A stretch of DNA of 64,000 nucleotides from Hymenopellis radicata (GCA_015501595.1 JADNRX010000212.1:1-64000); one strand, 5' to 3'; positions 36,236 to 49,189 are shown, counted from the stretch's first letter. Notes: generated from the sequence alone by a model not told the origin. Numbers and translations are program-made.

Positions 36236-38066
36236 CTAGGCGGCGAGGGCAAACTTGTTCTTCAACGCGGAAATGGACGGCGTGAAGAAGTATTCACCAC
36301 CGTGAGGAACGACAAATCCAGTGGCAGGGAGCTGCAGGTCCTGGTCCAAATTGTTGGGATCGGTACCAGAAAGCGAGCGAATGGTCCCTTCCTCTGCTTG
36401 TCCAATGATGGCGTCGAACCTTGAAAGAAAACAACCAGTCAGACTCGAGCAAACAATGTCTGAAACGGCTCACCCAGGCTCAACTGGAGGAACGGCCTGA
36501 GCCGCACCCGGAGGGAAGGATGGATCATTGGTCCAACCTAAGTATTAGAACTCTTCAATACAATATCGCAACACCCCCGAAGACGAGACGGCGCACTTTG
36601 TTGAATAAATTGGAAGCCATCCGTGATGCTGCTCGAGTAGCAGACGAACAAAAGCCCTCTTCCGTGCTTGGTCGTGTGGCTGTTGTGTTCGTCTTCAGTC
36701 ACTTCTGGACCGAACTGAATGCCACGACGCATGATACGTCGGTTGTCGATGGATGGACTGGTAGGGGTGAGCTTCTCGAGATCGTCACGAGGGAAAGTCT
36801 TTCGGACGTGAGCAGCGAAGGGGCAGCGGGATTGGTCGGTCAGCTGGCCCTCGTAGCTGAAGTCGTTGCGCCTTAGAAAGAGGTAAGCATCATTAGAGAT
36901 TACAAGGTCAACTGTCTGCCTACCTGTTCACATCCTGAGCGAGCACGGGGTCGTCCTGAAGGGGGGCAAGGTCAATCGGGGCACCTGCAAATTCTCGAGT
37001 CAACTTCTATGCACGAAGCCCAAGACACCAAAACTGACCGCTCTTCCATCGACCAACCAATCTCGCACCTCGGAGTTCACTGCCATCCTTGGGAGGCAAG
37101 TTCGGCGCAATGACAGGGTTCTTCTCCAAAAAGTCGTCGAATTCCGGAACGCGCTGGAAGAGGTAGCGGAACACCAAGAAACTTCCGTCAACAGACCATT
37201 CTGGCCTCCCGGTTGCGCGACTATCGCCGTCCTCGCCTAGGAGAAGGAAACCAGGTTTGATTTGGTGAGGGCCCGGGATAACAGGGTCGAAGCCTTCAAT
37301 CGAGGGGTTAGAGATGCCATCCAAGAACCCGAAGCTGATAAAAAGTAAGCGGCCTGGCTACGGCAGAGCAAAGGTCTAGTAGCTCACTGTTCGTGTCCAT
37401 CTTGGTCTCCAGGTCGAACGTCACCCACAATATGGGTAACCTCATGAATGGTCAAGCCCAGGATGGCGCGTACTTCCACGAGGACCACATCGACCGAGAC
37501 ATGACTATCACCAGCAACGTGGATCATGGCGTCAAGCTTATCCTTGAAGGCTGGCTCCCAGTCGGCTCCAGAGTCGGGGTCTCCAAGCGTCGCAGCATCA
37601 CTGAATTGACCTTTTTTGAAGGCGTCATCGTTCAAATTGTCGGCATCCGTGAACCCCAACTAAGAAAGGATGTTAAGCCTGAACTTCATCTCGCAGGGAA
37701 TGAATGAGTCTCACTTTGTCAAGTCCGAAGCGCGAGAACGAAATGTTGACTCCAGTCAAAGTTAGGAGCTTTGGCTTTTGACCTGCCGGGGTACTCCTCT
37801 TGCTTCGTTCGATGGCACCGCGATCCTGAACAACGTCCGCGGTCGACTTGATGAGGGGAAGAAGATGCTGGAGCTGCCTCCTGAAGGCGTCGACCAGGGT
37901 TATCTGGAAAAAGACATAGGTCTCCGTCTTCTTGGGAAGGCCGCTCCTATATAAAGGTCAGCTGAAGGAACGGTGAAAGCGCTATGGCAAGAGTAAAGAC
38001 ATACAGAATATCGCCTTGGATATTCTTGAGATCCAGTGCGGGTGAGGTGGGCTGTGATTGGGACAT
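36236..38066 (-). CDS. Dye-decolorizing peroxidase (DyP)
   Basis: Heme peroxidase of the DyP superfamily, about 500 residues, typical of wood- and litter-decay fungi; oxidises dyes, phenolics and Mn in various members. Start MSQSQPTSPALDLKNIQGDI at 38066, no signal peptide. Key segments: SGLPKKTETYVFFQITLVDA, VNISFSRFGLDKLGFTDADN, IHVAGDSHVSVDVV, the GxxDG motif in FGFLDGISNPSIEGFDPV, GSFLVFRYLFQRVPEFDDF, ELRGARLVGRWKSGAP, the heme-ligand region SRCPFAAHVRKTFPR, RRIMRRGIQFGPEV, HGRGLLFVCYSSSITDGFQF and GGEYFFTPSISALKNKFALA. Introns are all GT-AG and the frame is clean. Proximal His, distal Asp (in GFLDG) and Arg appear conserved. A decayed fragment lies 1.2 kb downstream. Confidence 0.92.
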
Positions 38067-39399
38067 GAAAGTAGAACTGGGGTGAGAGGCTCGAGTTGTT
38101 CAGTTCTTATAAGTTCGCCGGTAGCTTCCATAAGTAGCCGGCCTGAGCGGGTTAAGATGGTCATTCGAAGCGGCTAGAGTTCTTCACCCGTTTCATTCCA
38201 TTCGAGTTGCCACAGTCCATCGCTTGCTGACGAATCACCAGGTTGAAGTTGTTTCTTTTGCAGCGGGGTTCCTGTAATGCGTGAATATCATCCGTCAATC
38301 AATTGTGTGTGAACGAATATAGTTAGCCATAAAATGTTGATTGCTAGGAACTTCCCACCTGAGCCGGCATGGGAACGCCATCCCACGGCCCAAGTAGGGG
38401 CAAGACGGTATATCCAGAAATGAAGCCCGATCTTGACGGGTTAGAGTCCATCGCGAAGCGGTGCATGCCAGTTTCATCGGGACGCTCATGGTTCGGATTC
38501 TAGTGAGGTGGAGTCACGCAGCGCATGCGGTCGGTGGAGATTATGGTGGAGACTATAGCGGATGGGGCAGTACCGACAGTAATGTTAGAACACAATAGCA
38601 ATCCAGGTTGGGGTATGATAATCATAGCAGCGATGCTGCAACTCTTCTATGTAGATGTCGGCAGTAAGCTGACACCGACTTGCTTCCTGAAACGCGGCTA
38701 AGCAGCAAGCGCACTCAGGCAGGTAGATCGTTCTAGTAGAGCGAGACGCGTCCGACGTCCGAGTACATTGAGGTGATGTTGACGGTGAAGAGCAAGTGAC
38801 ACTAGTGGCTGTGCAGTCAATCAACCCCTCGACAAGCCGCTCCCAATGAGTCCCATGTGCCTTAACTGCAGCGTTAACAAGTTAACAAGTCATGCCATCC
38901 CCCGAAATTGTTGCTGAACCGCGCGCGTTGAGATGTGCCGTAGCTCCTTGTGTACACACACGCCTCGAACCCGCTAGCAGGAGGTATGTAGTTCCAGATC
39001 TCGTCTCCAAAGGTAAAGAACATTTGTTGGAGCATTCCAACATCTTCTAACTGCCATAAACCGGCGACATTTAGCGACGACAATGGATGAATAGAAGCTC
39101 TCTCTCGGGACCGGCGGATACACTGTACATTCAAAAAAACAACCCACACGAAGGATCCACATCTTTCCGACTCCGACTCTTGTTCGCCTCCGCTCTTTAG
39201 CATCTTGTCATCCATTTCGTTAATCCCAATCATAGCCAGTACGAATTCACTCTGCGGGCAGTTCGGTTCAAAGGCCAGATCGTCGACGCACGAAATGATA
39301 CCCCGCGGAATCTGCAAGGCATAGGTTTCTTCTTGAAAGAGTTTGCGGTGGCGCGACGTAAACGCAAGATGGACACAGGTCTATGCTGTCAAGGTAAAT
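38067..39399. other. Intergenic, DyP promoter and unassigned sequence
   Basis: A 148-codon minus frame at 38874-39317 (starts MQIPRGIISCVDDLAFEPNC) has plausible codon content but no recognised domain and no splice-supported extension; I leave it uncalled. Nothing else stands out. Confidence 0.35.
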
Positions 39400-39724
39400 T
39401 TATTGCTCTTTCAAATAATAATGACACTTACAAAAAATAAAAGTTTCGATTTGGCTGGGTTTGATCGCGTGATGTCACCGGCCTCAGGCAAGGTCGCAGC
39501 TTACAATTGGGAGGATTCAACACTTTTGGCCTTGATTTGGCCAGTAGAACTTCATGGCTATACAGCTAACATTATCACTGAGCTTCCTGTGGCCCAGAAT
39601 GGTCCAAACCCATGACGGTAAACGAGCGCCCGTCGCGTCGTCACTGTGACATCTGGCGATCGAACCCAGCCAAATCAAAACTTTTATTTTTTGTGAGTGT
39701 CATTATTATTTGAAAGAGCAATAA
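39400..39724. mobile_element. Foldback/MITE-like element with 69-bp terminal inverted repeats
   Basis: Left arm 39400-39468 and right arm 39656-39724 are near-perfect reverse complements: TTATTGCTCTTTCAAATAAT, AATGACACT, ACAAAAAATAAAAGTTT and GATTTGGCTGGGTT-GATCGC, with two mismatches and a one-base offset. The interior of about 190 bp has no coding signal. I do not find a clear target-site duplication, so the superfamily is open. Confidence 0.75.
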
Positions 39725-40035
39725 TGTTATACTTTAGGTTCTGTTCCTCTTTCCCCACAGAGGCTGCCACTTCGAGCTTCCAATGGTCGTTTCAAAATTA
39801 AACTTTCGATTCACTTACTGGTCCTGAACTCGCCGTTTCAACTTATCCGGTGTTATGCGCTGCTGCGCGCCCCCAAGTCTACAGAGAATCTTAATCAACG
39901 TGGAAACATCATTCCCTCGTGGCCTTTTCTATTTCCTGGTGAGAATGTAGGACGACGATTGACTGGCCTGAGCCTCTCAAATATCATCGAGTGAATCTAA
40001 AATACAAACAAGTACATATTAAGAGCCCAAAATAA
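39725..40035. other. 3' flank of TMEM135-like gene
   Basis: No gene or repeat recognised. Confidence 0.35.
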
Positions 40036-42048
40036 TCAGTTTGGTCCAATAAACTGGTACAGTATCCGCCTCACAAGTCCCGACAAACGCTGAGGATCGT
40101 TTTGGTATGTGCTCATCACCATGGCCATCCCCAGCGCAGCCAACAACGCCTCGCCCGGCTTCCCTGCCCTAATCCCACCAACCTTGCCCGTTGTGATATT
40201 CCACAGACTCTCCAGTGCCTTGGGCAACACATACATCGCAAGCTCTGCGCGGCGCTTCTTCTCCTCCGCAAACATACTTAGCCCAGTAGCCACACCGGGG
40301 ATCCAGTACGACGCTCGCGAAACGAAAAGGAAATCGACAAACCACTGCGGGAGGTGCATCCACGAAGTCACAGGAAGCGTGCTGAAGAACTCGTGGAAAT
40401 TGCTCCGCGCACAGATGCTCGCTTGGTATATCACAACGTACACCCCTAGGAACGTACAGCTTTTCGCGGTGCCCATAAGAGCTTTGAGGAGCATGCGGGT
40501 GGGGTCGCGCATGAAAGTGGTTGTGCGGAAGAGGATGGGTGGCAAAAAGTGCAAGGCACCATACACAGGGAGCATGAACCACGCGACATCGAGGAAGCGC
40601 TGGATCGGCATTTCCTTCAGACACGATGTCTGGCCGGGATGCAGCGCTGCGCACGGGCAGTGCGCGGTTGGCAGGTACCTGCTAGCGTCGGGCGAGTGCA
40701 GGAAGAAGTCTTGCTTCTTGGATAACAACGATTCTGCATTCTGAGGTGTGATCTTCCATTTCTAGACAGAATACGTGAGTAATATGGCGTAAGCTCGCGC
40801 GATATGATGTACAGGAGAGGTGAGAATCTTGTCTAGATCCTCGCCGGTATTGAAGGTATGGGTATGCATCATCTCATAATTTATTCGAACGGCTTCTGGG
40901 GGTACTTGGGAAGCTCGAATGATCCTATGGACTGTCAATAACGGATACTCAGACGCGGAATGGAACTCACCATGCACGGTATCCCGCAGGCAGACTATCC
41001 GGCCTCACAAAGGAAGCATACAATACCTGTGCAGATCTATGGAACAAGTAAGAACGAGACAAAGGCCGTTGTGTGAGCACGTACACAAGCGAGAACAATA
41101 TGATATCGCCATGTGGTATCGAGATATTTCTACGAGCAGTGAACGCGTTGAACGAGCCTTGTAGGCCACTGTAGATGATTTTAGACTTTGAGGGACCGCG
41201 TCACGGTTCGACTCACCGAACAAACAGCTGCTGACCGATGGTTATCCGGCGTCCCCGTTTCTCAAACAGGACAGCCAGACCTCCCGCAACAGCTCCAGCC
41301 AAGGCTGCATGCCACCGACGAGTCTTTTTGCGCACAATGACCTGTTGAGCGTGGGCACTGAGGGAGAGTCTTGCTGACCGTCGGTGATGGTCACCGTTGA
41401 CTTCCAACGTCGTATGCTCGGGGCCGTCGCACTCGCCGTCTTGGCTGTTGTACTTGGATTTTGCTGGAGGGAAGAGAAGTGGGAGAGCGTTGATGAGGAA
41501 CTTGTACACTAAAGTGAATGTTCCTAGCATGGCAGCAAACCTCCATGTGTCTGAGCCAAAGATGGCGTGTCCAAGGATAGCTAACCGCTGGTTTCTGTTT
41601 CGCGGTGAGAGAAAGGACTTGGGCGATTGAATTGCACGCACTTTGGGACACGTCGAATACGAATAAAGGCAAGGATAAGGTTGAAAGTGGCTCGGATATT
41701 GAACGCCAGCGTTGTAGACCCTGAGTCGGGGTAAGCTTGATCAATAACGCCTCGTCATCGGTGACACTCACGAAATCCTCCGAGTGAAGCGTGCTTGAGA
41801 CACGCCTCGAGGTCTGGTAGCTCGACGACGGGCTCGCCACGGACGCGCCAGACCATTTTTTGCGCCTCTTTGAGCCGCTCCTGGTGGTTGGCAAGCGCGA
41901 CCAAGTTTTCAAACGACGCCATGGCACGACGAGGGGTAAAGTACATCGCATTGGAAGGCGTCGAGGCGCCCGAGTCTTCGGGTACAGACGGCGAGCTAGA
42001 TTCCGGCGGGGTGTCGCATGGCGTGCTGCTGTGAGGCATCGTCAACAA
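40036..42048 (-). CDS. TMEM135-like multi-pass membrane protein
   Basis: Resembles the TMEM135 family (Tim17-related fold), linked in animals to peroxisome and mitochondrial dynamics. Start MLTMPHSSTPCDTPPES (42048) or MPHSS (42039). Segments: DLEACLKHASLGGF, TTLAFNIRATFNLILAFIR, GSDTWRFAAMLGTFTLVYKF, WHAALAGAVAGGLAVLFEKR, GLQGSFNAFTARRNISIPHG, QVLYASFVRPDSLPAGYRAW, the conserved cysteine block AHCPCAALHPGQTSCLKEM, LPPILFRTTTFMRDP and GVATGLSMFAEEKKRRAELA. It contains several hydrophobic helices with glycine-rich Tim17-like spacing. About six introns. The frame is clean. The function in fungi is not established. Confidence 0.72.
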
Positions 42049-42787
42049 TGATGAGAATGGTAAGAAGAGGGATTTGGATCGGGGAGCAGTCGGGATGCTC
42101 TTCGGGAGCTCTGCGGGGGTGTCTCTGGGGCTGTCTTTGGGGCTGTCTTCTCCGTGGGGCGTTCTTCACGGTATTGTCCTCCGAGTCCGGTGTCTCTTCC
42201 GAGGCGTCTTCCTGGGGTCGTATCGTCTTCACTGTAGTAGGAACAGTCATTATGGCATGAAACGAGGGAGAGAGAACGGTCACCTGTTTGTAATTCAAAA
42301 CAACGGAGAAGAAATGTGTTTGTATGTCATGACCGAAAAAGTTGAAAGCAATACAGTCGCCAAGTCTAAGCCTGTGGACATCCTGGGATTGAATCACGAA
42401 ATATCCAGGGCTTGACATGGAGCGTGAAGGTATGCGTCAAAAGGCACACAACAGCGCACATTCTCTACTTCCGTGAACTTGCCGCGACGAAAGCTGCCAC
42501 ATGTCCTACACGGAGCCGAAGGAGCAGCTGAGAAAAAGGCTGCCTGGAAAGAGTTCACCACTCTTCTTCATGTCTCTGTTTGAAAAAAGACGGCACTGCG
42601 AATCGGAGAATGAGTAGTATCTCGTTATTCATCAACTCCAAGATTCCGCACAGCGCTCGACGGTTTAAGTCATCTCTAGGCGTTTAGCTCATTCGAGATT
42701 CCGAATTAAAAACTTGCCTACAGCTCAGCGCAGGTAATGAGATTCCTTGATCCTTGTTCCATTTTACATTTATTAGGTGCCCTGTTG
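42049..42787. other. Intergenic
   Basis: A minus-strand frame at 41996-42418 contains an Arg/Gln/Pro repeat (RRRQPQRQPQRHPRRAPEE) but is probably the TMEM135-like leader. The rest has no recognised feature. Confidence 0.35.
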
Positions 42788-43608
42788 TTACAACATCTTG
42801 ACATACGACGCCGGGAACAATCCTGATTTACCGTTAACTTCGCCAGTCCACCTACGACGCATTGAGCTATCATCAAAGGAACAAACAGACGACGCGTACC
42901 AGTCCGTTGAGCTCTTCTCTGTCACCAAAATCCTCTGGTTGGCCTTGATGTTCAAGTCACCTGCCTCCTGTTAAATGGTCAGCGTCTATTGACTGCATTT
43001 AATGATAGGCCGCGTACTGCCGACTCGTAATCATAGAGCGCCTCAGCCCACTCGCCAGCAGGTGCTTGAGGTTCAGGTTGCGGTGATGCAGACACCGTAC
43101 GTTTTGGCGGAGGCGCGAAGGTATTCTTGGGTGCTGTGAATGCGGGTGGCGGGGGCGGCGTCAAGCTGATTGGATTCCCTTTGTTCTTGTTGCTTAACGA
43201 GGACAGGAGCATACTGGTCTTTGACGTCGTGTCGACATCTCCAAATCGCTATCCGTCGCGTCAGTTGGATAATGGATGTGTTTATAAGGGCGACTCACCT
43301 TTGTCGATATGAGACCGGCCGGCGTCCGATCTGGAGGCGGCTGCGTAGGTGAACGTCGTGGCGGGGCGGGCATGTGTTGTCCAAAGGAGTGCGCGGCCGA
43401 TGCGACTCTGTTCATCGCGCCGCCGACATCGATGTTGCTGGCACTGCCGCTGCCGCCGCTCAGCTTGGCCGCCAGCTCAGGACGAGACTGGAAATATCTA
43501 GGCAGATAGGATTACTATAACAGTAATTTCAAGACGACAGCAGACCAACTCGTCCATAAGCGAGAAGAAGGCATCCTTCTCTTGGTAGGAGAGGTTGGTG
43601 AACACCAT
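42788..43608 (-). CDS. Conserved fungal SH3-domain protein
   Basis: Small adaptor-like protein, likely cytoskeletal or endocytic. Start MVFTNLSYQEKDAFFSLMDE at 43608, a characteristic leader in fungal homologues, then YFQSRPELAAKLSGG, a Pro-rich linker (PAPPRRSPTQPPPDRTPAG and TPPPPPAFTAPKN), then a C-terminal SH3 domain assembled over three exons: WAEALYDYESA, EAGDLNIKANQRILVTEKSS, TDWWTGEVNGKSGLFPASYV, ending KML. The SH3 core ALYDY, the WW pair and the PxxY terminus are intact. Introns are GT-AG: donor GTACGC after ESA and donor GTACGC inside the TGG codon. No frame problem. The partner is not predictable from sequence. Confidence 0.82.
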
Positions 43609-43976
43609 TTATGATCACGGTGACGTCGAAAGCAGCCCGATCACTGCCATCAGCGGACTCTCAATCCGAACTTGCATGTCAAAAGGTTCCTTGCAAGGTC
43701 GGTTACCAGGCCTACTAGTTTTTCCGTCTTTTTCAAGTGTCCCAGCCCATAACGCCGTCCTACTGGTACCTGCGTCTCTATATTTTCATGGGAATATTGG
43801 ACGCCACCGGCATCTTCTCATCAACATTAAGCTCAATATCAGATCGAGCGCAGCTGGACTCCCATGACTCGAATACCGACCATATCAGTACTAGGATTTT
43901 CCCTCTTCAGGATGGGCAATAGGCGCCCATTGGCTCTTGACCTCTTACTTTCAACACGACTGTCATCGCGACTACC
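43609..43976. other. Divergent promoter, SH3 gene to chromodomain gene
   Basis: Bidirectional promoter space. The right-hand 150 bp (from 43823) is shared with the duplicated copy at 34993-35164, with small indels. Confidence 0.6.
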
Positions 43977-46732
43977 ATGCCGCAACAGACTGTCACTTAT
44001 GAAATCGGTATGCTACGTCTCGCAGTGACGCATGCATTCTTTGACTCGCTGCCCTCTTAGAAGTTATACTAGCGGTGCGCGGCCGTTTGAAATATAAAAC
44101 ACCCGTGAGTTTTCTTGATTTTGCTCCCGTTCTCCCCTTCTGACGCATAACGTAGGAGTACTTTGTGAAGTGGCATGGTTATCCAGACTCGGAAAACTCG
44201 TGGGTCGACATCCGTGCTCCTGGCAGCGACAGTTACCATTCGCCTCTTGTAGCTGGGAGCCCCCGTCTAGTTTCAAACCTGGTATGAGAGACCTCTTGAA
44301 GGCAGTATGGACGCAAATAAAAGAACAAGCCGGGCTCACTGAAGATGATTTTGTAAAGTCATTCCTGGAAGTCGAGCTTGACCCGCAGTGGATTAGTACG
44401 ACGTGATTTCTGAAAGCACGACCCGGCTAACGCATTTTCTTCAGAACAACGAACTCATTACTTCTATCAAGTATTCAAAAACGGTAAAACAAGCTGCTCC
44501 TCTCCAGTCCTCAGTCATTCTCCAACTCAGCCTTCTCTGAAACGCAAGGTATGCTGGTGTTCTTTCACTATTTGAATACGAGATTCACTAACTCTACTCA
44601 GCGAGATCAATCCGAACCAGAAAAGCAGAAGCGTCCTTCATTGGTGGTAAGGTGCAATACGAAACTGAGCGTACATCATTTGACTTGTCCAGATAAAGCT
44701 ACCTGCAGTGAAAGCGCCGGAAAGCAGCTCTTCGAAGTCGATTGATAGTTTTATGACTGAGAAGACTTCTGAGGGTTCGGATACGGACACACCTTTGTTT
44801 CCCAATTGTGAAAAGGGCACCGCGGATCCTCAATAACGGCCCTTCCCCCATCTGGACCCGTCAGAGGGAACGACCTTGCGGACGACGACGACGACGAACA
44901 CTCTTCTGGGATACGACATGATCCTTTCCAGAGCTCGCCAGTTGATGATGTCCATGGTGGATTATTTTCAACTGGGAGTGATGATACGATCCGCGAATCG
45001 TCTTCCCGACGCCCCATGTCCCCCGATCTAGAGATGAATGCGCCACACAATGAAGTCACATCTTCCGCCTCGACGGACACTTTTGATACAGATAGTGACG
45101 ACATGCCGACTGTAGAATCCCACCCCTCCGAAGTATTGTCCGATCCTGTTTGGCAGGGCAGCGTATATCTCGCTTCTGAAAACGTAACTCCTCAGGATGT
45201 CGGGCGTGTTACGATGCGACTTCCTTGCCCTGCGACGACCGACTCAAACACAAACTACTGTGTTCCGCATGTGCAATTGACCATGGAACGATTCTATAGG
45301 ATTGCGCTCGTCGCGCGCCTTATACAGAATGACAGTGTCAGCGTAAAGACGCTAGGATCATTGAGCGGCGCGGCGGAGAATTCGAACCACCTGGAGATCC
45401 TGCAGCAGCACATGATAGAACTAGAATGGTATCTCCACTGTCCTGTTCGACGTCCTCATTGTTGACATACTCATTAGGTTGCTACCAGTTCGAGACAAAC
45501 AATAGGTTCGTAACCAAATTATGTGGATCTTGTTCTCTCCCAGCATGAAGGTTGAACTCGGATTCAACGAAAACTGCGCACCCAAAGCTTCTCTCGGTAT
45601 CGCAGCGCTTGAATTTGAGCACCCGTCTAGAGCCCCAAGAACGTGCAAATCCTTCGATTGCGCACCAGGCGTCTTGGCGGCGATCCTTACATACACCCCC
45701 ACGGTGGATATTCGTGTTCGGCAGTACCTCAGGATCGTGCAGTTTCCCGAGTGGCTGCATCGGGGCATTGTCGCGATTCAGCACGCCATATCTTATGCGA
45801 TGGACACCGAAAGCATACCACTCCGATCTCAAATACAACTGGATTTCGATGCTCTGTCGAACATCCTCGGCTTGTATTCTCATCTCCAGTCGTCGACTAC
45901 TCCGTCGGACGCTACCATCGTCTTTATTCACTTCAGTGCTCTTGGAAAACCGAGTAGGCTGCCTTTACGAGAGATGAGGAAGCGCAGGACGCCTATCTTC
46001 ATCGGATTTGGGAGAACGATTCCAAAGAATCCAAAGTTTGCTGTGTTGTTTCGTTCTGGTGAGTTGTCAACCTTGAGCATGCCAGGTACCTAGGCTGAAT
46101 GGGATTCAGGTGGTTTGATTACGTTTTCACCGGCGGTCTTGTGTGAAGAACCTCTGCGCATACTTGATATCATTTCAAAGGTACGAGAAATGGGCCGGGG
46201 ATGGAGAGTGTACGTTCCAACATACATATTGGGCGCGGCTTTCGTTCAGTACAAGGATTACCGATGGGAAAGCAAGGTCGTACAAGCATACACAAGGTAT
46301 GACAGGTTCACATCATCTAATTTTACAACACCGTAATCAACATACCGCGATTAGGGGAACGTTTGCGTTCGAATGGATCTTAGACGCCATAGTCGCGGGA
46401 GATCTGGAGATGACTTTCGGTCTTCTACATCGGCGCGCTCCCGTGTATACGTGCGACACGGACTTGATACTGCGTCGATGTTTGGATGACTATGCCGAGT
46501 CCAAACCATGGCTTGAGGTGGCGATTTCGAAGGACATGCTTCTGCGGCAGAGGTCAGTGGGCATTAGTGCGCAGTTTAGGAGGTATGTTATCTTGGATAT
46601 TGAGCAGGCTACGAGGGCTGAGGATGAGGTAAGAACGGTCATTGTCGCGGTGCCCGAATGAATGCTGACTTGTTCCAGTTTGAATGGCTTAGTTGTAAGG
46701 AGTTTGTGGACAGTCTAGGAATGGGAATGTAA
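43977..46732 (+). CDS. Chromodomain protein, possibly Chp1-like
   Basis: The N-terminal chromodomain is spread over four exons: MPQQTVTYEI, EVILAVRGRLKYKTP, EYFVKWHGYPDSENS, WEPPSSFKPGMRDLLKAVWT. Introns: 44008-44060, 44105-44155 and 44200-44252. Such domains read methylated histone tails. An acidic/Ser-rich linker follows (NDLADDDDDEHSSG). A central region has VWQGSVYLASENVTPQDVGR. The C-terminal part is globular, with IVQFPEWLHRGIVAIQHAIS, PIFIGFGRTIPKNPKFAVLF, GWRVYVPTYILGAAFVQYKD and FEWILDAIVAGDLEMTFGLL, ending SCKEFVDSLGMGM. Chromodomain plus a large C-terminal globular region recalls RITS subunit Chp1, but I cannot confirm homology. One base seems missing in GGG (44815-44817). The join near 45440-45510 is tentative. 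Confidence 0.65.
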
Positions 46733-49189
46733 CAACTTGTATCATTAGCAACGGTCTGGTATTCACATCGTCTTTCGTTCCGTGATGGCAACTCACTCGA
46801 CCGGTCGCTCAAGTCGCTTTCGACGAGCGAGATACAATCTTGTTCATCTCGTTAATACCTGACTGCGTTCCTCTCCGCCGATGATGCCCGAGTTCGAGTC
46901 TAGACGCTTAGCCTTATGGCTTGCGGGCGCTCGTGCAACTCTTGGACAGGCTGTCGGGACGAATGTTGGTCTTGCTTGCGTATAGTGACGGTGGATGGAT
47001 GAACACTCCGAAGGATAAGGCCCAGTGAAAAGTCCGTCGCAGATCTACGTGGGAAATCGAGAGATAGCGAGTCCCTCGCAGACTCAAGATATTTGGCAAA
47101 AATGCGCGAAATTTGCGCAAAGGGTTTGATGGGAGAAAACGTCAGATCGAGACAGCTCGTGGCTCGTCGCGCCCAATTGTGCACTCACTACGCATTGGTG
47201 CCTTAGGCCTTACCTAGCAACCTAAATTAGCCCGCCTCGGTGATCGTTATTCTTCCTGGGGCAGCCGACGCGCGTCACATAGATTGGATGAAATCACTGG
47301 AATCACATTTGGTCATACACTACAACATGCATTCGTAAATACACTACTCTACAGCCTAGGTGAGGAGAAAGGATAAATTTCTTTGGGTATGCCAGAGTGG
47401 ATGTGCCAAACAACGACATGTGGGACTTACGGGCAAGAGGCCTCGGGGGGCAGTAGTCCGACACTGGTTCTGCTTGTTGGTTTAACACTAGTCGATGGCA
47501 TCAGCAAAAGCCGATGAAAATGCGGCAACACGTACGGATGGAACGTTTGTGACGGCGACGGCCAAGCAACGACGGCGACGGCGCGGGGAAAACAGTGAGG
47601 CGGTATGTGCCCTGGTGAACATTGCGGTGAGACACATGGACTGGAGCAATGCAGAACGACAACTTACAATTTGAGTGTGCCAGGCATTGTGGGGGAAGGA
47701 AGGAAAGAAGTGCAGGACACGAATGGGATCAGGTTTCCTTTATGTTTGGGGAGAATGCCGTGGGGCCGCCTGACTTCACGGAAATAATTTCAGAAGAGAA
47801 TCAAGGCACGTCGACACGCCAAGTTCGAAAAGCGAGCAGAAATCAGCAAGGAGAATCGTGTAAATTCGAGACTCATCGAGAGGAGCCGTCACAAGCTCAT
47901 CAGATTCTTCAGAGCTCGCTGACACCCTAAAATTCTCGATCCGGTTTGCTTGGCACTCGCTGGTGCACGATCTCGCTCGCCATTGCCAGACGGACTTTTC
48001 ACTGGGGATAAGGCACCGCTCGAAGGTCCCGTCGCGGGTGTTTCACGCAGTGTCGCTGGACCGCTGTACGAGAGGCGCCGTGGAAGATGCACTCGATGGA
48101 CATTTCTATTGCGACTGTGATTTTGAACGCTCCGCCGCTGATAAGAGATGCCCTACGTCGAAAGCTACTACTCGCATCATGTCCTGTAGAAGCTCGTCCG
48201 GATTAGGACATTCACTTCGAACTGGACCCTGAACATCTTCCAGATATTGTCTCTTCCAGGGGAGCTAATTTGAGATTGCTGAGACGCATGTATAGGTGTA
48301 TAAATGTTGGATACTGTGTGGGCCAGGAGGATGCAAGAGGTGGCAGGAACGGTACCTGTACAAGGGATGATTAGCAGTGGAAACCATCCCGTGGTGACTT
48401 GGGAATGTGTAACTGGTTACGCGGAACCCGCGAGCGTGTAATTAAAGCGTTTGATCCAAAAGGTAAGATTGACCGATGGCATGGTAGATGGCGGCGGAAA
48501 TGGGGTACAAAAAGGTATGAGAGAGAAGTAAAACTGGCCCGGCGGCTTATGGAAATTGAATCGAATGAATGACATTGGACAGCAGGAGAGTTCTGGAGAA
48601 GACCATCACGGTTCGCCCTGAGGCTGATGGTGGCATGGATCGCTCATTTGAGGCAATCGGAAGACGAACGACACAATCTGAAATGGCCGAGAAGAATGGA
48701 AACCCGATGCTCCCTTCGATTCCGGCAAGACAAGAGATACCGTCCGGGTAATGACTGCATTTGTGGACCTCGTATGGTCTACCGTCGCCGCCGTCGTCGA
48801 CAACGAGCACAATGCGGGACTCTCCGCCATTGCTGATTAAGACTCCGCTTCAGGCACAGTCACGCAGCCGACCTGGTGTTGTTTACCCACCAACGGACAT
48901 TCGAATTGCTGGGCTCGCGCGGAGAGATCTGCCCCAGATTACAGGAACCTTGGAGGAATCTGCCTAAAACGGGTCTGACCGCGGATTGGACTGCACTGTG
49001 GGCGCCGCTGGACTGCCTTTTCACTGTTTTCGTTGCCCAACAGACGGCTTCGACCCGGTAACTGCGCAGAGCCGGAAACTCGCTAGCAACGGCTTGAAAC
49101 GATCTTTTTCGAGAGCCTGGCAGCAGATTGGCAGCTCGTGCTATCGGATTCAATCGTGGGCCGTATATTGCAGCCACTATTTCCGGCCA
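46733..49189. other. Unassigned 2.5-kb region
   Basis: No gene with a recognised domain. A possible small gene begins at 47495 (MASAKADENAATRTDGTFVT, then KQRRRRRGENSEA) with a donor GTATGT and acceptor TGCCAG. A basic segment near 47796-47925 (KRIKARRHAKFEKRAEISKE) could be its end, but the exons do not join in one frame. Otherwise only short frames on both strands. Confidence 0.3.

Noticed and set aside
38874..39317. 148-codon minus-strand frame
   Set aside because: Coding-like in places but no recognisable family and no gene model; left as unassigned.
42979..43212. SH3 gene seemed truncated after ALYDYES
   Set aside because: Two more exons downstream complete the SH3 fold, ending KML at 42788.
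44281..44406. Chromodomain gene stopping at QWISTT
   Set aside because: A GT donor at 44400 and later acceptors allow continuation into the long downstream frame, unlike the short copy at 35165-35588; the joining exons remain tentative.
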